DNA of 22,282 nt from Silene noctiflora (lineage: Eukaryota > Streptophyta > Magnoliopsida > Caryophyllales > Caryophyllaceae), in assembly GCA_009801015.1 (NCBI GenBank), contig VHZZ01014515.1:10449-32730 (forward strand), written 5' to 3'. The translations under genes were made by a program, and so were the position numbers. The notes under the pieces were generated by a model, which searched no databases, was not told the DNA's origin, and worked only from the letters and a program-made list of their open reading frames with translations. Position 1 is the first letter of the stretch. The number at the start of each line of letters is the position of its first letter. Positions 8,224 to 18,300 of the stretch are shown here, in pieces.

Positions 8224-11200
8224 CTGCATGAAAAATATAGCATCAGTTAAGACTACCCAAAACTAAATCCATCCTTATCAACCTCTTACTCTGTATCCGT
8301 TGGAACAAAAGATCTATACTTGTTACTTCAAGGACAAATACCTTTTTATTTTGGTTTTTAGTTACTTTCTAGTCTGTTTAATGATGTATCTCACATAATT
8401 TAGTGTGAGATGGTCTTTCAAGAGACTTACTCGATGGAAAATAACTCTGACAAGCAGAGGCGAGGTGTAAAGGAAGAAAATTCTTCACTATATTGTTGCA
8501 ACATTTTTTAGGGAATAACACTCACTGAACATTATGACAAATGTCATTATGGATCATTCAAAAACAGCTTATGTATTTTAAAGTACAATGTAATCAGTAT
8601 TTCACTTACCTTGCTATTAAGCAGGAGCCTTTTAAACATTAAAATAATGTAGTATTAAACGTAGTTGCTCTTTCATGTACACATTTTACTCAATCATGGA
8701 CTTTTTTTCATTATATTTCCATCCTCTACCCTCTCTTAAAAAAAAAAACCAACTATTCTCTCTTCTTCAACCTCAAACCATACCTAAATTTTCCGGTTGA
8801 CATTTTCACATTTGAGTAATTGATTTTCTATGCCTCTTGATCCGATGACCGACAAACATGAGAATAACTTACTAGACGTTACTGGAAATTTCTTTGTTAT
8901 AAGTGAAATCAGGTTGTGGGAGTTTGGTTAAACGTGGACATTAAAAAAAGTAGCCATTTGTTTGTTTAATTGGCTCTAAGGGATTTCCATTGTCGATAGC
9001 AATGCAACTTGTTCAATTCATCAATTGTTCAATTGGAAATGTTGCATAACAGAGGCTTCGTCATTTTCGCATTTTTACGAGTCCCGTATTTCCTTTGTTC
9101 GGTGCTAACAGTTAAACAATTGAATGATAAATTTCTCCCCAAATTTTCGATCATAAGTAATCAAGTTTCATATTAATAAGAAATTACTTTAATTTATTAG
9201 TAAACTATATTAATTTTGTTTGAATTAAATTGATTTAATAGCTATTTTATTCAATTGCTGTTGATTTTTGTAATTAGGGTTTGTGACAAGGGGTGGTAGT
9301 AGGGATGAATGAGGTGGTGGGTGGTAGAGGGTAGTGGCCAAGGGTGGTGATGAAGGGGTTTATGAGTTTTTATTTGCGAGGGAAAGAAGAAAGGGTGGTA
9401 CTCTCACTAGTTTAGTGAAAGTGATGGAAAAATGAGAGGGGTAATTGTATGGAAAACGGGTCCGTGATTGAGTAAATCTTGTACATGAAAGAGCATGACC
9501 CGTATTAAAATGCGCTAATTAAGACGTCACCCCTCATGGAAATCTTTTGAGACACTAGAGTAATGTTTTCATTAGTGAAGGAGGAAGACGGGTAGATATA
9601 TGGATAATAATTTTATGGACTGTTAACTTGCACATATTTACGAGATTCTGAACGTTCGTGTATTTAAATAGTACACAATAACTGTAGCAAATGCCACCGT
9701 ATCCATTGCCTATATCGATCAGATTCAATAACAGATAGAAGGTAAAGCTTACCTCGATCAGTTCATCAGATGCCACATATCCTATTGCCTCTTCTAGTGT
9801 AATCTGTATTCAAGATCAGAGTCAGCAACGTAATATAAACATGGAACATTATTAAAGTGGTTGTTAGGCAACTTTCATTTGCGGTTGTGGGGGTGGTGAT
9901 ATGGTGAGAGAGAAGGGTCAGGCACTTGGGGTAATGAGTTTTGAGGGGTTACTTAAGGGGAGGTCATTTAACCGATTTATCACCTAACAGAGCACCTTCA
10001 TCCACCCCCAAAGCCACTATGATAACAGCACACCCCAAATTAACACTTATCCCAAATTAAAATTGGCATTCACTTTTTAATTTGGGACAAGTGTTAATTT
10101 GGGGTGTGCTGTTGTTATAGTGGCTTTGGGAGTGGATGAAGTTCAAAGTGATGTTTCGAAGACAACGAAAACTCATAGATAGATACATCATATGAAATGG
10201 AGGGAGTTGTCAATATTTACGTAAATGTTCAAAATGCAGTGAATTGTTTCAGTGATCCAAAAAGAGAATTGTACGAAATCTAAATAAAGCGGTAATTACC
10301 AAAATACAACATCAGTTACCCATGTTCAATCTCTTACAATCAAACAAGGAAATTAAATTGTACACATAATCTGCTTTCTCTGCAGTGGCACGCTTTCAGG
10401 AAAACTAACCATAGGAAAAAAAGACTGGAAAAGTCTAAGAAAGCTGCTAAACCAATATAATAATAATATTCACAATCACAAACTAAGAGAGCCCCTTCCC
10501 AACTTTTGCTTTGAGACACCAAGGAGTTACAATGGTAACATGACAATTCCTATACCCTGGTTTTTTCTTCGTGACAAGGCACAAAGCAATAATAAAGTAA
10601 AGAAGAACCACGATCTTTATGTAAGATTGGAACATGAAAGAGTGAAATGACATCTATACACTTGCTCGTTTGAAGGGCAAAAAAAGAGTGATACTGACAT
10701 CCTTTTGACTATTCTTCACACCTTTTTCTCCAACCCAAATACCTCCTTAGCTTTCATTTAAAAGGTTTTCACTTAAATTTTTATTACTTTTTACTTCTTC
10801 TTTTCATCTCTTCACACTTTTTCCGCCTATCGTGTTTGTTTTACCTTATTTTTTGCCATATCTCTCTCTCTCTATTGTTTCATTGTTTTCCCTGAACTCT
10901 CTCTCATTGAACCATGAATCCTAAACCCTAAAATCACTATTAAAATACAACTCTCACAGTATTCAACACTCGTGACTAAATCAGAGGACCTTTTTGTTAT
11001 CATAAACCTGGTTATGTCAATGAAATATAAGGCACAAGTTTCAACACAAATTACAATTATATTTTTTTCTAAATCTTTGGAGACTTTTTTCAAATTCGCA
11101 TACTTCTCGTTAGGGAACAGAAAGTAATTTTACAGAAAGTAATTTTACAGAAAGCAAGAGATAAGTGCATACAAGGCGAGGTGGAGTTAACTTCACGTTC

Positions 11201-13799
11201 TCATCCTTGTTAACTGTCCGTATATTGGTAAGCTCTTTAGCTCGAACGGGATTCACCTATGACAAGAAAGTCAATGTCAGTAACCTTTATGCCTCTAAAA
11301 TATAATGTCATCACGGTAGATATCTAATAATTTAACAATAGAACAAACACTTATTCATACATCAAGATCCGTGTCACGAGAATTTTCCCCAATAATCATG
11401 CCATCGTAGGTCTGTACACAACAAAACAGTAGGTCAACAGAAGTTTAAAAGCAAATGAAGTTACACCAAAAGGTTCTTGAAATGAAAGGTTCGTGAACAA
11501 ATTTCAGAGATTCTCGACTTTGTAAAGAGAAGATTTGAATTCCCCCTCTCCAAAGGGAGTGAGAGAGCACATTGACAAATATTGTAAGACAAAGGCCAAT
11601 TTAAACCTCCTGTCCAGGGGATACAAATAGAGTTCCACGGGCTTCAAGACCCGTCAGTGCATGAGCTGTAATTGATCCATGTCCCATCGACACCTGCATA
11701 AAAATAAAATAAAAAATAAAATGAGAACCATATCCATGATGAGTTAATAACTAACCAGCACAATTTTGAATCCAGATGCTCCATAGTCCATACAGCTAAA
11801 GGAAACCGAACACTTGCTTAAATGTACAATCACCAAGAGCGAATTTTTATTAAGGGAGTACAATTGAGATTTGAGAAGGGTGATTTACTCAAGAGTTGGC
11901 GACTAGAGGAAAAGCAGCTTCAGTGAAAAGCTAAACAACTTTAAAGAATAGTTTTCATATATGCCTCAATCATGTTAACAGGAAAAAGCCTTTTTTCTTT
12001 CAACAGGACTGTAACAGCGAAATCAATAATAGATCCCAACACTTAGATAAGACTGGTAGGAAACAGAATACCACAAGTAAAAATGAAAGTCAGTTCGCTC
12101 CTTCAAGTCACTTGTAAAGCACACACATCAGTGATAAGGACAATGAATTTTAAAAATAGACAAGATATAACTGGATTGACAATGCATTTTAAACCTCAAG
12201 GGCTAACATAACTGAAACGGAAATACTAGAAGTAACATAAGAGAGGAATATACCAATACTCCTTTCCTCACATTCCCCAACGGACCACGATGCTTTCCAT
12301 AAGCTATCAAAAGTAAGCATGAGACAGTTAGTAGAACACCAGAACCACAAGCATCAATAGCAACTCTAATGGGATGAGCCAAACAACCACTATCATGAAA
12401 CGGGAAAAGGAAACAATTACTTGTGAAAAGGCGATGTGACAGAACTCAGAAGTAATACAGATAGAGACACATCCTGATATATAGCAACACTCGTATTATC
12501 TGGTTCTATAAATGTTACTACATTATAACCCCTACACTTCAGTCAATAAGACTATTTTTCGTTTATGTGAGGAGGGTTTATTTAATGAAATGGAATACCA
12601 TTCAAGATTCTATAAAACAGACATTTTGCATGTTAGACAGATCATATGGGCTCTACCTGGGATATTGTTTTATTTTACTCAACAGGCGTCTAAGACTCCT
12701 GGTAGCAGTACTTATTTTGACATAACAAACAATCAGCATACACTAGCAGGGGAGAAGTTCAATATATTAACTTGGAAGTAACAGTTATTCAGCTGGAATA
12801 TACCTTTTGTTGGAGCAGCAATTTCTCTTGTACGACGGTCTTTTCCGTGTTTATTTGCAGAAACCGGCCACTTTTTGGTAAATAGTGATCATTTTTGGTT
12901 AAAAATGGTGACCACTTTGAAAAAAATGGTCATTTGTTAGTCGTAAAAAAGGGACATTATTTGCCCAAAAATAGTCACTAAATATCAAAAGGTGGTCACT
13001 TTTTTCTCGTCGCAAGTACAAAGATCGTACAATAGAATTTGTGTTGTTGGAGATGTGGATTATAACACACTATTTTAGGTATAGTGAATTGGTGATGTTC
13101 AAAATTTATGACTGAACTAGGAGGGAGGTTTTCCTTTTCCCCTAAAATCAAAGGACTTAACAAAGATGTGATGGAATAAAGTTCCAACATATGATAAAGT
13201 ATCATCGCTATACCAAACCCTTGGGGAAAGACCGAAAGACAAATATACATTAGGTGGGATATCTGAACAAGGAAAACAAAAACTATGGCTTGGCACCAAA
13301 ATGATTCAGAGTCACCTAACATGAATCGAAATATATGACCATCAATGTTAGGTGAAAAAACAATGGAACATTAGACCAGAGGAAAGACACGACAGCACAG
13401 TGAATCAAGATAGGCTACAAAACTTATTATGAAGAGAAGGCAGTAGGGAAATTACATAACACATTGGAATCTTAAGCAGAGATTTAAATGGGGGAGATAA
13501 CTATGACCATGAATCAAGAGAAAATGAAATGCAAAACATTGATGAAGAGAACAGAGAGATTAAAATAAATAAATAAAAATAATGAGAAGTTGAGAACCTT
13601 AAAAAATGATTAAAAATGAAAAGAAAGAGGTTAAAAAAATAAGGTTGGGGGGAAAAAAGTCAATCCCTATCACCCATATGAATCTTTCCTCCATTCCTTC
13701 TCCAAAGCCACATTTTCTTCGATTCCAACTACCCATTAGACCCACTTTGCTTTCATATGGTTTTGGTCTTTCCCTACCTTTGATAATCATATACACGGA

Positions 13800-13840
<41 letters not shown>

Positions 13841-16800
13841 CACACAAGGAGGAGAAACCACAAGCAGAACGAATTAGAAAATGAAGTAATATTACTAATA
13901 TGTAGTTCAGTCCGTTTGTGAATGATCATATAGTGATAACAGGAGAAGCGCAAATAAATTATAAAAAAAAACTGCGGTAAACATACACTGGAATGCTCGG
14001 TGCATAAACCCTGTTCCACGTGTAACACTGAAAAACACGCTTCTATAGCCAACCAAGCCCCTGTAAATTAACCCAAAGGAATAGTGAAGAAGTAGATAGA
14101 CATAAATACGTGTCAAAAACAACCAATCAGATATATTAGAAAAATAATATTTATGACTATCGATGTTTCTTTGCGCCTTTAATGTAGCAAGACGTGGATA
14201 AGAGTTAAGACTACTGTGTCACTATTTATAGTCAAACTATGTCATGGTTAATGGCAGATGAAGATTGTGGTATACAATGAAACCCCCATATTTTGTAAAA
14301 TTTGTAAAAGCTAACATGACGTGACTACAAGCAATATTAAGATTGTCATAGTCATATTATGTGTCCAAGGTTGGATTCAGCTGTAATTCAAGATTATGGT
14401 ATGCTTCTCGCCTAAAAGAAGCATTATGCAACAGTGCATGAATATCCACAATCACACATATCTAATGCTTCCAAGAATTGTCAATTGCAGAGCTTAATGA
14501 TATTTAAATGGCACGTAAATGCCCCAGAAAAGAACTAAATCCAAACACCAGATATGATTCACAAACTGGTAAGCATCCTTAAACCTGTAAGTATCTAAGA
14601 GAACCATGTTGCTGCAATGGATTAAAAGATGCTACTTATTTAAAAAGATATATATAGTTGAAGGTTCGCCATTGCTGCAGTTGCAGATTTATGAAAACCT
14701 GTTACGGCACAGGTTTCACATATCGTCAATTATAGAATAACATATGGCAACGGATTTCTGCACCCATGGTCCCATCTCAATCTCAAAATTGTAAAAACAC
14801 ACAACACCTACACACAGGTTCCTGACAGTGTTGGGTTTCGTTAGTTCACCGAGGATTCAGAGAGTAGGCCATCTATATCGCTACAAGTCTACAGTTAATG
14901 AGGAGCCTATGAAGTCCACAAAAAACATGGACGCCTTTTGGAATCGTTTGTCATAAAACAGAAGAAAATACCATCTAAATTGCAGTGCTAAACTTCTCCA
15001 GTACACTATATTATTAACTGGGGACGCAGTTCAAATATAAGAACATACTAAGAAGTATAAATTTCGGAGTTCAAATCGCTCCTTGTTTTCTGATGCTTCC
15101 TTGGTTCGTTAAATAGAATTTTCAATCCCAAGGAAGAACAAAACCAACAGTATTAGGCGACTATAATCCACTAAAGGAATTTTCAGAATTGTATTACCAA
15201 TTTAATTACAATGATGCTGAACCCGTATTCCCGTAATATGCCCAAGAAATACGGAGGAAGCAAAGAGCGACACACGTAGAAATTGACAGCAAAATGATAG
15301 AAGAGTGACAAACCTTGAGGGGCATGTCAGTAACATTCTTGTCCTGCCAACATGACCAGGCACAGGACCCATATCACAAATTTCGGCTCGTCTGTGAGAC
15401 ATGGCCTCCATTACCGTGCCTACATGCTCCTCGTCAACCTGGAATAATGGACCACGAAAAACAAAATAGATATAGATAAAAAAAAATCTCGAAAGCAGAA
15501 TCCATTTATCAAGCAAAAAAAATAAGTAGATTCACCTCTACAGTCACTTCCTCCAATGGTTCAAGCTTTTCACCTTTTTGAATTTTGTACCTAGTATAGC
15601 ACAACCACCCGTTAAGACATCCATACAAAAGACAATTATTTAACATGGAAACACATGATTGCTGATATGTACACATTATATATTCTGAACTTTTACAAAG
15701 CATAAAGTGTCGTAACAAAGAGACACTCTAAGACATGCGCAAAACTTTGTACAACATATACTTTCAGCAAATCCGAGGTCAAAAGATCAAACTGTAGTCA
15801 CATAATAAACGCATGGTCTGGACCTTACATGACTTTAGGTGGCGATACAGACAACTCAAAGCCTTCACGCCTCATGTTCTCAATTAAGATACCTGTGTTC
15901 ATAGTATAGACGGCAAAAGTTAGGGAAAAAATATATAAAATTAACTCCGAATCTATATACATTTTTCCCGTCACCATTTAATGATCACTTGCCTAATTTG
16001 CTAAGGCCTTATCATTAATTATTCTGTTTTCTCCGAAGCCTTTCCTTAAAAGCATGCTTTTATTTTCTTCACATGATCTTAAAGAGCATGCAGTAAGTAC
16101 GAAAAATAGAGCATTTGATTATTGAAAGTGTTTACATGATTCGCCACTTTGTTAGTAAGACAAAAAGTTGTGCCATAATCTATAGAATTCATAATTTATC
16201 AAACAAATAATTGATCATTATATTGATTGTATAGAACTACACGAAATAAATAAAGAGACAATGTTCAGCATTTGAAAGGAATCTTGAAGAAGACGCATCA
16301 AAACTTTAAGATACAAGTAATAGTCAACTTTAATGGATAGAGCTAAGTATACAAAAACCAAATTACATTTCGCTCTAACCCCAAAAATACATTAAAAACA
16401 TCTTTGTATTAAGGTCTTCAGAAAAATAATCCAGGTCCAACAGATATTTTAAATTCCGTTTTCACGAATATGACACAATGTTCTGCCTAAATATTACTTT
16501 ACTCTTTTAAAATGACTAATCTACTCATTTACTGTACTAAGGTCACTCACTATAAACTACGAGTATATAGCTGACAGTTGTGAGCAAGTATAGTCTATAT
16601 TGCCATTCTTCAAGGCCAGAAGATGCCAAGTAAAAGTAGAGCCAACATGGATCTTACCTAGTTGAAGCTCTCCCCTACCCTGCACCTCATACGATTCGGA
16701 TAGTCCGGGTATCACGTTAATAGCAAGATTTGTCTCTGCCTCTGCCATCAACCGTTCTCCAATTTTTCCACCAGTCAACTATGCAAGCAAACAAGAACAA

Positions 16801-18022
16801 AAAGGTCACTTTGAAGAAATTAAATAACCATTGTTCTGGGAAAAAAATTTGTGTAAATCAAAAATAGCACCAAGAAACCAGATATAATATTTCTGGTATC
16901 ACAGGCAAAGTGAACCAGGAACACAGCGATATGATGTTATTTCTTTCAACGAAATCCTAGCTGGCTAGCTTTATGTGTACATGGTTACAGTAAAGCATGC
17001 AATACTGGAGAAAAATAAGGTCTTACACTGACGCACTCTGTAAATACCAACATTGGGAGAACAATATAGATATTAAACAAGACGCTTTAACCAGGGATGT
17101 CGAACCAACCCTGAAAGCAGGTTCGACAGAGCAGTAAAGTGCTCTACCCAGAAATACAGTTGGGATAAAAAAGTGAAACATTTGAAGACATGACAAGTAT
17201 CTATTGTTTGAGGGTTTTGAAGAACCACTAAACTAACCAGCATAGCAGTCAACTTTGCTGATGTTTTGCTGGAGGAACTTACAGAAATGAACAGACCGTC
17301 TCTAAGCTTTTCACTTCATTGAATCAATAACCGAGGCTACATCACGAGTGTGAGAATTTGAACAGACAGACAAGGCTAACACGATACCGGTGACACTACT
17401 GATGATGAAAAAAATAAAATTTTGAAAAGTCTAAACTCAAGAAACAAGTTACTAACAAGATATGAAGACAAAGTCTAGAAAACATGAAAGAGTGTCTTTT
17501 CAAGTTTTCATATATGGGCATGACTTTTAGGGCGGATCTTTTTACATGGGTGTAACCCCTTGGTATCTTTGCGTAGTCGGACATTACCTCTAAGATGTCA
17601 TTTTGTACATGGGTGTTGCCCCTTGGTGTCCCTTATTAATACCATATCTTATAAAAAAAACAGTGTTCTATCATTGAAAGTAAATTTGTGTAATTCCAGC
17701 AAGAAAATTAAGAAACATTTGCAAATGTCAAGGAATTCAACACACATTATCCCTTGAGATTCAAGGAGAGAGACACGAAGTCATGGACTGCGACAATAGA
17801 AGTCAGAGCACAACCATGCTCCAAAGGACCCAAATATTCTCCCTCCTCCCAGCATTAAAAAAAAAAAAGATCACTGATAACTGAAATGGCAGATAGTGTA
17901 AATTCGAGGATGTAATTACTTACATGAACACCATCTTTACCAGCCAATGGGGAATCATTGACACCAAAAGTCATTGAAATGGTTGGAGGATCCAACTCTA
18001 CTGTTGGAAGGACATCCATGAC
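8140..18022 (-). CDS. TYPA: Organellar TypA/BipA translational GTPase, C-terminal 314 residues, 12 exons; 5' part not in window
   Basis: TypA/BipA is a ribosome-binding GTPase related to EF-G and LepA. In plants the alpha-proteobacterial-type copy is nuclear encoded and organelle targeted. Exons (minus strand): 17924-18022, 16658-16778, 15829-15892, 15536-15590, 15314-15438, 13987-14060, 12254-12303, 11607-11693, 11361-11411, 11173-11256, 9753-9803, 8140-8223, total 945 nt with stop. Every junction is GT-AG and phases match. Diagnostic strings are LPTVELDPPTISMTFGVND, SYEVQGRGELQLG, ILIENMRREGFELSVSPPK, HRRAEICDMGPVPG, GLVGYRS, RGTGFMHRAF, HRGPLGNVRKGVLVSMG, YDGMIIGENSRDTDLDVNP and the tail VTPKVIRLRKKYLDVNKR. 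They cover an EF-G III-like domain (about residues 1-95), an EF-G V-like domain (about 95-155) and the BipA-specific C-terminal domain (about 155-314). The family is usually about 600-670 residues, so roughly half, including all GTP-binding motifs, is missing here. The strings resemble the At2g31060 (EMB2785) type rather than the SVR3 chloroplast type. No break was seen in the visible exons. Confidence 0.94.
8660..9501. mobile_element. 842-bp non-autonomous DNA transposon with terminal inverted repeats (TypA last intron)
   Basis: The ends are imperfect inverted repeats of about 70 bp. Both share gctctttcatgtaca, then actcaatca, ggac and a c/t-rich block. The outermost six bases differ. The copy is flanked by the direct repeat gtattaaa (8652-8659 and 9502-9509), an 8-bp target duplication, possibly 9. 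An 8-bp duplication suggests hAT and a 9-bp one Mutator-like. No transposase is visible. The interior has a G-rich ggtggt stretch at about 9285-9360. It lies in the intron between the last two TypA exons. Confidence 0.75.
9753..9803 (-). CDS. TYPA: TypA exon 11 of 12 visible
   Basis: 51 nt, 17 codons, reading ITLEEAIGYVASDELIE, phase 0 at both ends. (M/I)TLEEAxxYxxxDEL(I/V)EVTP is the near-terminal signature of the family. The acceptor is tacag and the donor gtaagc. Confidence 0.95.
9804..11172 (-). other. TypA intron between visible exons 10 and 11
   Basis: A 1369-bp intron containing the foldback hairpin (9996-10141). A short TC-repeat lies near 10861-10873 and a tandem agaaagtaattttac duplication near 11119-11155. 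No gene is seen inside. Confidence 0.8.
9996..10141. repeat. Foldback hairpin, 67-bp arms with 12-bp loop (TypA intron)
   Basis: Arm 9996-10062 and arm 10075-10141 are reverse complements at 63 of 67 positions, with only 12 bp between them. Transcribed RNA would form a long near-perfect hairpin. No clear target duplication was found at its edges. It is probably a MITE or the core of a larger foldback element. It lies in the intron between TypA exons 10 and 11. Confidence 0.88.
11173..11256 (-). CDS. TYPA: TypA exon 10 of 12 visible
   Basis: 84 nt, 28 codons, reading VNPVRAKELTNIRTVNKDEN then VKLTPPRL, phase 0 at both ends. The K-x-L-T-N-x-R...D-E block is the conserved TypA C-terminal segment that faces the ribosome in bacterial BipA. 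The acceptor is catag and the donor gtatgc. Confidence 0.95.
11361..11411 (-). CDS. TYPA: TypA exon 9 of 12 visible
   Basis: 51 nt, 17 codons, reading TYDGMIIGENSRDTDLD, phase 0 at both ends. YxGxIxGxxSRxxDL is the family block. The acceptor is tacag and the donor gtatga. Confidence 0.94.
11607..11693 (-). CDS. TYPA: TypA exon 8 of 12 visible
   Basis: 87 nt, 29 codons, phase 0 at both ends. It reads VSMGHGSITAHALTGLEARG then TLFVSPGQE. The pattern G-x-I/A-T-A-H/F-A-L-x-x-L-E-x-R-G is a conserved BipA C-terminal domain block. The acceptor is tgcag and the donor gtttaa. Confidence 0.95.
11694..12253 (-). other. TypA intron between visible exons 7 and 8
   Basis: A 560-bp AT-rich intron. I see no gene and no recognisable repeat in it. 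Confidence 0.8.
12254..12303 (-). CDS. TYPA: TypA exon 7 of 12 visible
   Basis: 50 nt. Carried T plus CT gives Ser, then YGKHRGPLGNVRKGVL. KHRGPLGNVRKGVLVSMG is typical of the plant and alpha-proteobacterial TypA C-terminal domain. The acceptor is gatag and the donor gtatat. Confidence 0.93.
12816..13043. mobile_element. 228-bp MITE with 9-bp target duplication (Mutator-like)
   Basis: It is flanked by exact 9-bp direct repeats ttgttggag (12807-12815 and 13044-13052). The ends are imperfect inverted repeats: left cagcaatttctcttgtacga, right (reverse complement) cacaaattctattgtacga, 16 of 21 matching. Size, lack of ORF and the 9-bp duplication fit a Mutator-like MITE. The interior repeats variants of ggtcac/agtgac with t-runs. 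The exact target duplication implies a fairly young insertion. Confidence 0.8.
13805..13835 (+). repeat. Poly-A tract, 31 nt
   Basis: A pure run of 31 A lies within a TypA intron. It could be the tail of a retroposed SINE or transcript inserted in plus orientation. However, I see no SINE A/B boxes upstream and no target duplication, so it may be only a simple repeat. Confidence 0.9.
13987..14060 (-). CDS. TYPA: TypA exon 6 of 12 visible (start of BipA C-terminal domain)
   Basis: 74 nt. AG plus G gives Arg, then GLVGYRSVFFSVTRGTGFMH and RAFQ, with one base (T) carried over. The donor gtatgt, one base downstream of CAG, was chosen because it is consensus and is the only nearby GT that keeps frame with exon 7. 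The usual plant sequence here is F-S-S-D-T-R-G-T-G. This copy has Val where Asp is usual, although E. coli BipA also lacks Asp there. Confidence 0.92.
14061..15313 (-). other. TypA intron between visible exons 5 and 6
   Basis: A 1253-bp AT-rich intron. No gene, inverted repeat or recognisable element was found by eye. Confidence 0.8.
15314..15438 (-). CDS. TYPA: TypA exon 5 of 12 visible (domain V-like)
   Basis: 125 nt; phase 0 in, two bases (AG) carried over. It reads VDEEHVGTVMEAMSHRRAEI, CDMGPVPGHVGRTRMLLTCP and S. The pattern HxGxVMExLxxRR with a following DM is standard for the TypA/EF-G domain V fold. The acceptor is ttccag and the donor gtttgt. Confidence 0.95.
15536..15590 (-). CDS. 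TYPA: TypA exon 4 of 12 visible
   Basis: 55 nt. Carried AT plus G completes Met, then YKIQKGEKLEPLEEVTVE. LEPxEEVT is the start of the EF-G domain V-like part. The acceptor is actag and the donor gtgaat. Confidence 0.93.
15829..15892 (-). CDS. TYPA: TypA exon 3 of 12 visible
   Basis: 64 nt. The carried G plus GT gives Gly, then ILIENMRREGFELSVSPPKV, with AT carried over. LIENMRREG(F/Y)E is one of the most conserved TypA signatures. The acceptor is cacag and the donor gtaagg. Confidence 0.95.
15893..16657 (-). other. TypA intron between visible exons 2 and 3
   Basis: A 765-bp AT-rich intron. I see nothing else in it. Confidence 0.8.
16658..16778 (-). CDS. TYPA: TypA exon 2 of 12 visible (domain III)
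   Basis: 121 nt; phase 0 in, one base (G) carried over. It reads LTGGKIGERLMAEAETNLAI then NVIPGLSESYEVQGRGELQL. The GRGELQL motif is the highly conserved TypA/EF-G domain III strand. The acceptor is gcatag at 16779-16784 and the donor is gtaaga at 16652-16657. Confidence 0.95.
16779..17923 (-). other. TypA intron between visible exons 1 and 2
   Basis: A 1145-bp intron. It contains a short duplicated segment near 17543-17627 that resembles a LINE/SINE 3' end. Otherwise no element is recognised. Confidence 0.8.
17543..17660 (+). repeat. Duplicated LINE/SINE-like 3' tail
   Basis: The 22-mer type tacatgggtgtaaccccttg occurs at 17543 and, with two changes, at 17606, 63 bp apart. The second copy runs on through gtgtcccttattaata to an A-rich end. 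The pattern CCxCTTGGTGTCCCTTATTAATA plus A-tail resembles the 3' ends of plant LINEs and their SINE partners. I recognise it by pattern only. Confidence 0.4.
17924..18022 (-). CDS. TYPA: TypA exon 1 of 12 visible (domain II/III boundary)
   Basis: 99 nt, 33 codons, phase 0 at both ends. It reads VMDVLPTVELDPPTISMTFG and then VNDSPLAGKDGVH. The acceptor is ttcag before GTC at 18022 and the donor gtaagt follows CAT at 17924. In TypA this segment follows the beta-barrel domain and opens the EF-G domain III-like part (PPTISMTFGVN...SPLAG). An in-frame ATG sits at its second codon but is homologous to an internal residue, so it is not a start. Confidence 0.93.
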
Positions 18023-18197
18023 CTGAACCATGCAAAAAACATAATGGAATAAATACCAACTGAAATAGAAAGCATGACTGCCATGGAAAATAGATGAACA
18101 ACACACAACACAGTAATGTAGACAAGGAAACAGTTTACAAGTAAAAAAAAAAAAACATTGCTATCACCTCAACAAGACAACAAGGATAAATACCATC

Positions 18198-18255
18198 CGC
18201 AGCAATAGAAGTAGTGCCTTAGTCCCAAAACATTTTGGGCAGGCCAACATAAAAC
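18198..18255. repeat. Fragment with the plant 'GCCTTAGTCCCAAA' LINE-type 3' motif
   Basis: The string gccttagtcccaaaacattt followed by tgggcaggccaacat matches a motif widespread in dicot genomes (gccttagtcccaaa...ggggtcggctaacatgaacc). It is usually attributed to RTE-type LINE 3' ends or derived SINEs. Only about 60 bp survives. Confidence 0.45.
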
Positions 18256-18283
18256 CTCCAAATGATTAATAACGTCTAAATCA

Positions 18284-18300
18284 TACTCCCTCCTATTTAA
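18284..18300 (+). repeat. Stowaway-like MITE terminus
   Basis: TA followed by CTCCCTCC and tatttaattgattc matches the start of Stowaway (Tc1/mariner-type) MITEs, which insert at TA. The opposite inverted terminus was not found nearby, so it may be a decayed fragment. Confidence 0.4.

Larger units (their letters stand above)
12304..13986 (-). other. TypA intron between visible exons 6 and 7
   Basis: A 1683-bp intron, the longest of the visible gene. It holds a 228-bp MITE (12816-13043) and a 31-nt poly-A tract (13805-13835). An 89-codon plus-strand frame at 12512-12781 has no domain and is not called. Confidence 0.8.

Noticed and set aside
10190-10215. Possible second Stowaway terminus (ggagggag)
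   Set aside because: It is too far from the terminus at 18284, has no clear TA-flanked partner and is too short to support.
12512-12781. 89-codon plus-strand ORF
   Set aside because: It lies in a TypA intron, has no recognisable motif, and its composition is like that of flanking intron.
17088-17150. Possible tRNA or SINE B-box (ggttcgac near 17120)
   Set aside because: No paired A-box or cloverleaf could be built around it.
8140-18022. Alternative identities for the spliced gene: LepA, EF-G or the SVR3 chloroplast TypA
   Set aside because: Strings such as RRAEICDMGPVPG, RGTGFMHRAF and HRGPLGNVRKGVL match the other, At2g31060-like TypA type. LepA and EF-G lack this C-terminal domain.
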